Assembly (NCBI RefSeq): GCF_030766825.1
Contig: NZ_JASFDV010000040.1
Location: forward strand, 1 to 56,590
Direction: 5' to 3'
Length of the DNA: 56,590 nt
DNA from: Nocardiopsis sp. CC223A
GTDB lineage: Bacteria; Actinomycetota; Actinomycetes; Streptosporangiales; Streptosporangiaceae
Part shown: positions 50,632-56,590 of the stretch, piece by piece
Numbering within the stretch: the first letter of the stretch is position 1
Layout: each line of letters opens with the position of its first letter
Notes under the pieces: generated by a model
Database searches by the model: none
The model's input: only the letters and a program-made list of their open reading frames with translations
Told to the model about the DNA's origin: nothing
Program-made: the position numbers and the translations under genes

Positions 50632-53613
50632 GTGAGCGATGGAGGCGACCTCCCCCGCGTCTTCTTCCGCCTTCTCGGACCTCTTCAGGTCGAGGTGGAT
50701 TCCGGGCAGGTCCGTATTCCTCCGGGCAGACAACAGGTCATCCTCGCCGCACTCCTCCTCGAAGCGGGCCGGATCGTTTCCACGGACTATCTCGTGGACG
50801 CGATCTGGGACGAGGACCCGCCCGAGACCGCCCGCACCCAGGTCCAGATCTGCGTCTCGCGGCTGCGCAAGAGCCTGGCCGCCACCGACGTCGCCCTGGT
50901 CACCTCGCCCCCGGGCTACCTCCTGCGGGCCGACCGGGAGCAGGTCGACGTCCACCTGTGCGAACTCCTCGTCGGCCGGGCCGACGAGGCGGCCGCGCAG
51001 GGCCGCGGTGCGGACGCCGTCGCGCTGCTGCGCCGCGCCGCCTGGCTGTGGCGCGGTCCCGCGCTGAGCGGCCTGTCCAGCCCGCTGCTCAGCCCCAAGG
51101 CCGCCGGCCTGGAGGAGAACCGGGTCTCCGCCATCGAGTCGTACCTGGAACTGGAGCTGGGGCTGGGCCGCCACGACCGGCTCATCGGGGAGATCGACGG
51201 CCTGGTCCGGCAGCACCCCCTCCGGGAGCGGCTGCGCGGGCAGCTCATGCTCGCCCTCTACCGCTCCGGCCGCCAGGCCGAGGCCCTGGAGGTCTACCGG
51301 CGGGGCCGGGAGCTGCTCATCGACGAACTCGGCCTGGAACCCGGCAAGGAGCTGCGCGCCCTGGAGGCCGCGATCCTGGCCGGGGAACCGCTCTCCGCGC
51401 CGGGGCCCGAACCCGGGCCCGCGCCCCCCGCCCGGCCCGCACCCGCCGCCGCCGAACCCGAGCGGACCCCCGCGGCGCCGTCCGAACCCCGCGAGGCCCA
51501 CCCACGGCAGCTGCCCGCCGACACCGCGGACTTCGTGGGCCGCGAGGAGTGGATCACCTCCGTGGAGACCACCCTCACCCGGCCCGGCAACCGGGGGCGC
51601 GCGGTCGGCGTCGCCGTCATCGTCGGCCGCCCCGGGGTCGGCAAGAGCTCCCTGGCCACCCACATCGCCCACCGGCTGGCGGACACGCACTTCCCCGACG
51701 GGCAGCTCTACTGCGACCTGCGCGGCAGCCGCGACGACCCGCTGGACAGCTCCGAGGTGCTCGCCCGCTTCCTGCGCGCCCTGGGCATCCCCGGCCAGAC
51801 GATCCCCGAGCACCGCGACGAGCGCGCCGAGATGTACCGCAGCCTGCTCTCCGACCGGCGCGTCCTGGTGGTCCTCGACGACGCCGCCGCGGAACGGCAG
51901 GTCATCGACCTCCTGCCCGGCGGGCCCGGCTGCGCGCTGGTCGTCACCAGCCGCTCCCGGCTGACCGGGGTGCCCGGCGCCAACCTGGTCGAGCTGGACG
52001 TGCTCCCCGAGGAACAGGCCCTGGACCTGCTGCGCCGGGTGGTGGGGCCCGAGCGGATGGCCGCCGAGCCGGCGGCCGCCGCCGCGCTGCTGCGCACCGT
52101 GGGGCGGCTGCCCCTGGCCCTGCGGATCGTCGCCGCCCGCCTGGCGGCCCGCCGCCACTGGTCCCTGGCCTCCATGGTCAACCGGCTCGCCGACGAGCGC
52201 CACCGCCTGGACGAGCTCTCCCACGGCGACCTCACCGTGCGCGCCAGCCTGTCGCTGAGCTACGACGGCATGGACGCCGCCACCCGCCGGGCCCTGCGGC
52301 TGTTCGCCCTGGCCGACGGCCCCAGCCAGCCGGGGTGGATCGCCGGGGCCCTGCTGGACGACCGCCGGCGCTACCCGTCGGACCTGCTGGAGCCCCTGGT
52401 CGACGTGCAGATGCTCGACGTCACCGGGTTCGACGCCGGGGGCGAGCCCCGGTACCGGTTCCACGACGTCATCCGCCTCTTCGCCCGCGAACGCCTGGAC
52501 GAGGAGGAGGCGGGACCCGAGCGCACGGCGGCGGCCGCCCGCCTGGTCGGCGGCTGGCTGGCCCTGGCCGACGACGCCAACGTGCGCATCCGCGGCGGGG
52601 ACCACCTCTTCCACCACGGCACCGGCCCGCGCTGGCGGCCTCCCGGGGCCCTGGCCGAGACGGCCCTGCGCGACCCCATGGGCTGGTTGGAGTCGGAGCA
52701 GACCAACCTGTTCGCGGCCGTCTGCCTGGCCGCCGACCACGGCCTGGACGAGCTGTGCTGGAACCTGGCGCTGGCCCTGGTCCTGATGTACAACCGGCGC
52801 GGCTACTCGGAGGCCTGGGAGCGGACCAACGAGCGGGCCATGGCCGCGGTCCGCGCCGCGGACAACCGCCCGGGGATCGCCGCGATGATCTCCTCCTACG
52901 GCTTCCTCTACCTGGACCAGCGCCGGTTCGCCGAGGCCCGCGGCGCCATGCGGGACGCACTGGCCGCGTTCGAGGAACTGGGCGACGTGCAGGGCCGCGC
53001 CCAGTGCACCCGGGAGCTGGCCTACCTGGACCAGTTCGACGGGGACTACGAGAACGCCCTCACCCTGTGCGCGCGGGCCTTCCGCGACTTCGAGTCCATC
53101 GACGACCTGGTCGGCATGGGGCGCGTGCTCACCCTGAGCGGGCACATCCACACGGTCACCGGCTCCGTCGACGCCGGGGAGGCCGACCTGTCCTGCGCCC
53201 TGGCGCTGTACGAGCGGACCGGCGATCCCCGCAGCCGGGCCCAGGTGCTGCGACGGATGGGCCAGGTGGCACAGGCGCGCGGCGACGACCGGGGGGCGCT
53301 GCGCATCCTGACGGAGGCGTTCGAGCTGGTGCGCGACCTGGGCGACCCGATCGGCGAGGGCTATCTCCTGCACGACCTCGGCCGGGCGAACGTCCGGCTC
53401 GGCCGCGCCGAGGAGGCCCGCGGCCTGCTGGGCCGGGCGCTGGCCGTGCGCGAGCAGATCATGGACCGCCAGGGCGGAGCCCAGGTGAGCATGGACCTGG
53501 CCCGGCTGCTGGCGGACCTGGGGGAGACCGAGCAGGCGGCCGAGCTGGAGGCGCGCGCGGCGCGCTTCACCTCCGGGCGCGAGGGCGGCGGCGCGGTGGC
53601 CGCGGCGCGCTGA
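50632..53613 (+). CDS. AfsR-like SARP transcriptional regulator (OmpR-type DBD, BTAD, NB-ARC, TPR)
   Basis: 993 residues from GTG 50632. Residues 10-95 form the winged-helix DBD (FRLLGPLQVEVDSGQVRIPP, YLVDAIWDEDPPETARTQVQICVSRLR) and 100-250 the BTAD. A P-loop VAVIVGRPGVGKSSLATHIA lies near residue 333, followed by an NB-ARC domain with VLVVLDDAA and GRLPLALRIVAARLA. The last 300 residues are TPR-like repeats. This is the AfsR arrangement: a pleiotropic activator of antibiotic genes. It binds direct repeats with 11-base period; such a repeat lies at 53941-53959. Confidence 0.93.
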   Translation: MSDGGDLPRVFFRLLGPLQVEVDSGQVRIPPGRQQVILAALLLEAGRIVSTDYLVDAIWDEDPPETARTQVQICVSRLRKSLAATDVALVTSPPGYLLRADREQVDVHLCELLVGRADEAAAQGRGADAVALLRRAAWLWRGPALSGLSSPLLSPKAAGLEENRVSAIESYLELELGLGRHDRLIGEIDGLVRQHPLRERLRGQLMLALYRSGRQAEALEVYRRGRELLIDELGLEPGKELRALEAAILAGEPLSAPGPEPGPAPPARPAPAAAEPERTPAAPSEPREAHPRQLPADTADFVGREEWITSVETTLTRPGNRGRAVGVAVIVGRPGVGKSSLATHIAHRLADTHFPDGQLYCDLRGSRDDPLDSSEVLARFLRALGIPGQTIPEHRDERAEMYRSLLSDRRVLVVLDDAAAERQVIDLLPGGPGCALVVTSRSRLTGVPGANLVELDVLPEEQALDLLRRVVGPERMAAEPAAAAALLRTVGRLPLALRIVAARLAARRHWSLASMVNRLADERHRLDELSHGDLTVRASLSLSYDGMDAATRRALRLFALADGPSQPGWIAGALLDDRRRYPSDLLEPLVDVQMLDVTGFDAGGEPRYRFHDVIRLFARERLDEEEAGPERTAAAARLVGGWLALADDANVRIRGGDHLFHHGTGPRWRPPGALAETALRDPMGWLESEQTNLFAAVCLAADHGLDELCWNLALALVLMYNRRGYSEAWERTNERAMAAVRAADNRPGIAAMISSYGFLYLDQRRFAEARGAMRDALAAFEELGDVQGRAQCTRELAYLDQFDGDYENALTLCARAFRDFESIDDLVGMGRVLTLSGHIHTVTGSVDAGEADLSCALALYERTGDPRSRAQVLRRMGQVAQARGDDRGALRILTEAFELVRDLGDPIGEGYLLHDLGRANVRLGRAEEARGLLGRALAVREQIMDRQGGAQVSMDLARLLADLGETEQAAELEARAARFTSGREGGGAVAAAR

Positions 53614-53643
53614 GCCGGCCCCCTCCCCTCCCCGTACACGCGG

Positions 53644-53671
53644 AACGGGGCCGCCCGCGGGCGGCCCCGTT
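53644..53671. terminator. Bidirectional hairpin terminator
   Basis: AACGGGGCCGCCC and GGGCGGCCCCGTT are perfect 13-base arms around GC. It lies between the convergent SARP and small-peptide genes. Confidence 0.85.
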
Positions 53672-53688
53672 GTTCCGTGTCCGGGTGG

Positions 53689-53862
53689 TCACGCGTCCCA
53701 GGGGTCGCTGGCGGTGCAGTTCTCCTGCCCGCTCTCGCAGGCGGTGGCCGCGGTGGTCCCGGTGGTCCCGGCCGCCGCGGCGGAACCGGTGAGGACGATC
53801 GGTCCGAAGACGGCGGTGGCGGCGACGGCGGCGGCGACCAGGCTCTTCAGGATGGTGTTCAT
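53689..53862 (-). CDS. Small exported peptide
   Basis: 57 residues from ATG 53862. A signal peptide (MNTILKSLVAAAVAATAVFG, ending in SAAAA) is followed by about 25 residues: GTTGTTAATACESGQENCTA SDPWDA, with two Cys and a C-terminal DPWDA. The gene lies between an AfsR-like regulator and an XRE-ATPase regulator. A role as signalling peptide sensed by one of these NTPase regulators is possible but unproven. Confidence 0.7.
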   Translation of the reverse strand: MNTILKSLVAAAVAATAVFGPIVLTGSAAAAGTTGTTAATACESGQENCTASDPWDA

Positions 53863-53928
53863 CGGGGGAGTCCTCTCCGGAAGTTCGTTCTTTCGATGAA
53901 TCCGAAGGTAGGAACGCGCGGCATCCCC

Positions 53929-53959
53929 GCGGGACCGTTCCCGCTATCACGCCGCTATC
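53929..53959. promoter_or_regulatory. Inverted repeat and SARP-like direct repeat in a divergent promoter
   Basis: GCGGGA-CCGT-TCCCGC at 53929-53944 is a perfect inverted repeat. CCGCTATC occurs at 53941-53948 and again at 53952-53959, an 11-base period that is the spacing of SARP heptamer boxes. The region separates the peptide gene and the XRE-ATPase gene. Regulator assignment is inferred. Confidence 0.5.
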
Positions 53960-54066
53960 CCCTTTCCCCGACCCGGTTAGCCGCACGGGTGCGGCCGCGA
54001 TAACGCCCGTCCGCACCATGGTCCCCGTAGACGGCGGAGTATCGCGGAGCGGAAAGGACAACGCCG

Positions 54067-55314
54067 ATGGAAGGCTTGGAAGAGGACCGGGGTTTCGACC
54101 ACCTGGTCCTGCGGTACCGGACCAGAGCCGGCCTGACACAGCAGGAACTGGCCGATTTCTCCACCATCAGCGTTCGCGCCATCCGCGACCTGGAACACGG
54201 CCGGGCGCAGCGGCCCCGGCGGGACACGGTGCGCCTGCTCGCGGACGCCCTGCGGCTCAACGACCGGGACCGCGGCCGGCTGGAGGCGGCCGCGGGCCGG
54301 ACCTCCGGCACCGATCTGCGTATCGGCGCCTCCGGTGCGGCCGTCCCGCCCCCGGCCGGCGCCGTGCCGGTCGGCCGGGTCGACGAGGCGGACACCCTGA
54401 CCGCCGACCTGGGCACCGCGGGCCGCCGGATCATCACCCTGACCGGCGCCCCCGGGGCGGGCAAGACCACCCTGGCCATGGAGGTCGCCGGCCGCCTGCA
54501 CCGCCGGTCGGACCTGCCGGTGCTGTGGGTCGGCCCCGGCGGGGCGGGGCACCCCGCGGTCCCGGAGGCCCTGTACGGAGCCGGCGGCCGGGAGGCCCGC
54601 GAGCACCTGGGGGCCCTGACCGGCTCCATCGGGGACGCGGAGGCGCTCCTGGTCCTGGACTCCCCCCGGCCGACCGCGCCCGACGCCCGTGCCCTGGCCG
54701 AACTGCTCGCCGACTGCCCCGGCCTGCGCGTGCTGTCCACCGCGCACCGCCCGCACCGCGTCCCCGGGGAGCAGGTGTTCCTCGTCGACCCGCTCCGGGA
54801 GGAGGACGCCGTGGAACTGCTGCGCGGACTCCTGGCCGCCGCCGGGGCCGACACCCCCGACGGCGACCCCGGTCCCGCGCGGATCTGTGCCCTGCTCGAC
54901 CACCTGCCCGGCGCCCTGCGCACGGTGGCGTCGTGGGCCGCCGTCTACGGGACGGCCACCCTGCTGGAGAGCCTGCGCGAGAACCCGCTGCCCCTGCTGG
55001 CCCCGCTGGACCCCGGGAGCGGCGACGACCTGGCGGCCGCCCTCCGCCGCGCCCTGGCCGACCGCGACCCCCACGAGGAGGCGGTGCTGGAGGTCCTGTG
55101 CCAGGCCCCGGACGGGGAGCCCGCGGACACGCTCGCCCAGCGCGCCGGACTCGGCCTCGCCGACTGCGGCCGGGCCCTGATGTCCCTGGTGTCCGGCGGC
55201 CTGGTCCGCCGCCTGCCGGACGGCGCCCGGTCCCGCTTCCACGCCCTGTGCCTGGTCCGGGCGGTACGCGGTGCCCAGGGCCGGTCCGAGGAGCGACGGG
55301 AGATGGCGCTGTGA
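54067..55314 (+). CDS. XRE-type regulator with NTPase domain
   Basis: 415 residues from ATG 54067. HTH: LVLRYRTRAGLTQQELADFS TISVRAIRDLEHGRAQRPRR. A P-loop follows at about residue 125 (IITLTGAPGAGKTTLAMEVA), then a STAND/NB-ARC-like region (LLVLDSPRPTAPDARALAEL, HLPGALRTVASWA). This resembles short signal-dependent ATPase regulators. The stop overlaps the GTG of the lyase gene, so it may control or be co-expressed with it. Confidence 0.85.
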   Translation: MEGLEEDRGFDHLVLRYRTRAGLTQQELADFSTISVRAIRDLEHGRAQRPRRDTVRLLADALRLNDRDRGRLEAAAGRTSGTDLRIGASGAAVPPPAGAVPVGRVDEADTLTADLGTAGRRIITLTGAPGAGKTTLAMEVAGRLHRRSDLPVLWVGPGGAGHPAVPEALYGAGGREAREHLGALTGSIGDAEALLVLDSPRPTAPDARALAELLADCPGLRVLSTAHRPHRVPGEQVFLVDPLREEDAVELLRGLLAAAGADTPDGDPGPARICALLDHLPGALRTVASWAAVYGTATLLESLRENPLPLLAPLDPGSGDDLAAALRRALADRDPHEEAVLEVLCQAPDGEPADTLAQRAGLGLADCGRALMSLVSGGLVRRLPDGARSRFHALCLVRAVRGAQGRSEERREMAL

Positions 55315-56590
55315 GCGACACCGGACGACTCACCCGCGGGCTGCGCCCCGGTACCCGCAGGATGCTCTTCGAGAACGGCGCCGACGTGACCGGCGACCTC
55401 CTCCTCATCAGCGAGGTCGACCTCGCGCACCTGGTGATGCTGGAGCGCACCGGCCTGATCGACCGCGCCCGGGCGGCGGCCCTGGCCGACCGGATCGGCG
55501 CGATGCGCGCGGACGGGTTCGCCGACCTCCTCGACGCACCCCGGCCGCGCGGCCTCTACCTGGCCTACGAGGAACACCTCATCCGGGTGCTGGGGCCCGG
55601 GGTCGGCGGCGCCCTGCACACCGGCCGCTCCCGCAACGACCTCAACGCCACCACCACCGCGATGCGGCTGCGCTCCCGCTGCGCCGACCTGCTCTCCCAG
55701 GCCCTGCGGCTGAACGCCGTGCTCCTGGGCCGGGCCCGCGCCCACGCCGACGTCGTGATGCCCGTCCACACCCACTTCCAGCCGGCGGTGCCGATCACCT
55801 ACGGCCATTACCTGCTCGGCATCGCGGAGGCGCTGGGGCGCGACGTCGACGCCCTGGCGGCGGCCGCCCGCGGGCTGGACCGCTGCCCCCTGGGCGCGGG
55901 CGCCGTCGGCGGCACCGACCTGCCCATCGACCCGGCCCTGACCGCGGACCTGCTGGGGTTCGACAGCCCGGTCCGGCACTCCGTGGACGCGGTGGCCTCC
56001 CGGGACGCCCTGCTGCGCGTCCTGGGCGCGGCCGCCTCCCTGGCCATCACCCTGAGCCGCCTGGGCACCGACCTCCAGGTGTGGAGCAGCGGCGAGTTCG
56101 GCTTCGTCCACATGCCCGACCACCTGGTCGGCGGCAGCTCGGCGATGCCCCAGAAGCGCAACGCCTTCCTCCTGGAGCACCTCAAGGCCAAGGCGGGCGC
56201 CGTCATCGGGGCGTGGACCGCCACCGCCGCGACGCTCTCCTCCACCCCGTTCACCAACTCCATCGAGGTGGGCACCGAGGCCGTCGCCGTCGCCAAGCCG
56301 GGCCTGGAGGCGACGGCCGACGCCGTCCGCCTCGCCCAGGTCCTGGTGCTGGGCGCGGCCCCCGTCCCCGGGCGCATGGCGCGCGTCGCGGACGAGGGGT
56401 TCACCACCGCCACCGCGGTCGCCAACCACCTGGTCCGCGAGGGCACCGCCTTCCGCGCCGCCCACCACGCCGTGGGGGCGGCGGTGCGCGAGACCCTGGA
56501 CCGCGGCGGCCTGCTGCTGGAACGGGTCACCGTCGACGGTGTCGAGCGGCCCGTCCCGCCCCACCTGTCCGCACCGGCCGCGGCCGTGGC
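55311..56590 (+). CDS. Argininosuccinate-lyase-like enzyme, truncated by the window
   Basis: About 426 codons from GTG 55311 to the right edge. Superfamily motifs: GGALHTGRSRNDLNATTTAM near residue 100 (housekeeping ArgH reads RSRNDQ), PVHTHFQPAVPITYGHYLLG with the catalytic-region His, and GGSSAMPQKRNAFLLEHLKA. The family cleaves fumarate from argininosuccinate or related adducts. Absence of other arg genes and linkage to a regulator point to a specialised paralogue, for instance in natural-product formation. Substrate unknown. Confidence 0.82.
   Translation, partial: MSDTGRLTRGLRPGTRRMLFENGADVTGDLLLISEVDLAHLVMLERTGLIDRARAAALADRIGAMRADGFADLLDAPRPRGLYLAYEEHLIRVLGPGVGGALHTGRSRNDLNATTTAMRLRSRCADLLSQALRLNAVLLGRARAHADVVMPVHTHFQPAVPITYGHYLLGIAEALGRDVDALAAAARGLDRCPLGAGAVGGTDLPIDPALTADLLGFDSPVRHSVDAVASRDALLRVLGAAASLAITLSRLGTDLQVWSSGEFGFVHMPDHLVGGSSAMPQKRNAFLLEHLKAKAGAVIGAWTATAATLSSTPFTNSIEVGTEAVAVAKPGLEATADAVRLAQVLVLGAAPVPGRMARVADEGFTTATAVANHLVREGTAFRAAHHAVGAAVRETLDRGGLLLERVTVDGVERPVPPHLSAPAAAV

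Noticed and set aside
50389..53373. 994-codon minus-strand frame opposite the SARP gene
   Set aside because: Low-complexity antisense frame; the SARP on the plus strand has intact domains from end to end.
1..56590. tRNA, rRNA or riboswitch genes
   Set aside because: No T-loop GGTTCGA-type sequence with matching acceptor arms, no rRNA stretch and no known riboswitch core was noticed by eye; a covariance search would be needed to exclude small RNAs.

Overview
The window is very GC-rich DNA with GTG/TTG starts, ATGA/GTGA gene overlaps, many XRE/DUF397 pairs and AfsR/SARP-type regulators, so it comes from a filamentous actinomycete. Several details (aspartimide-type lasso genes, flotillin cluster, gene style) would suit a Nocardiopsaceae member, but the genus is an inference. 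No rRNA, tRNA or replication gene was seen. It reads as an accessory region dense in specialised metabolism.

Left edge (1-3361, minus strand): the start of a thiopeptide-type RiPP cluster. It holds two near-duplicate precursor genes, an ABC ATPase and permease, and the N-terminus of a LanB-type dehydratase that runs off the left edge.

3939-16767 (plus strand): a compact 13-gene operon for a phosphonate natural product. It encodes split phosphonopyruvate decarboxylase, a RhiG-like aldolase, PEP mutase, an HPr-kinase-like protein, a YjbQ-like protein, a class V aminotransferase, a glutaredoxin-like protein, three ATP-grasp ligases, a metallophosphoesterase and an MFS exporter. A TrmB/LuxR-type regulator follows. 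The gene set matches the logic of phosphonopeptides built on 2-amino-5-phosphono-3-pentenoate (rhizocticin/plumbemycin type), with unassigned enzymes that could make a new variant.

16794-22694: ordinary genes (HHH membrane protein, GNAT), a decayed IS5-family element abutting CRISPR-repeat fragments, an IS701-like transposase remnant, an ECF sigma locus in which the lipoprotein and the membrane anti-sigma-like protein share the same sensor domain, and a broken ATPase/nuclease pair.

22939-28294 (minus): a complete lasso-peptide cluster (A, C, B1, B2 and a PIMT-type methyltransferase) of the aspartimide type. Upstream lies an XRE/DUF6879 regulatory operon. Both transcription units start at nearly identical palindrome-embedded promoters.

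28414-32342: XRE/DUF397-type small genes, an HATPase regulator, a strong terminator and a small orphan CRISPR array without cas genes.

32654-41372: two lipoproteins, an NB-ARC-like/GNAT-like/HTH fusion, then a radical-SAM RiPP-like operon (short peptide ending in DYDFGD, rSAM/SPASM enzyme, ATPase, phosphotransferase-like protein) with a divergent XRE regulator and an HD phosphohydrolase.

41669-50201 (minus): a flotillin/giant AAA ATPase/NfeD-like membrane cluster. 50632-56590: an AfsR-like SARP, a small exported peptide, an XRE-ATPase regulator and an argininosuccinate-lyase-like enzyme that runs off the right edge.
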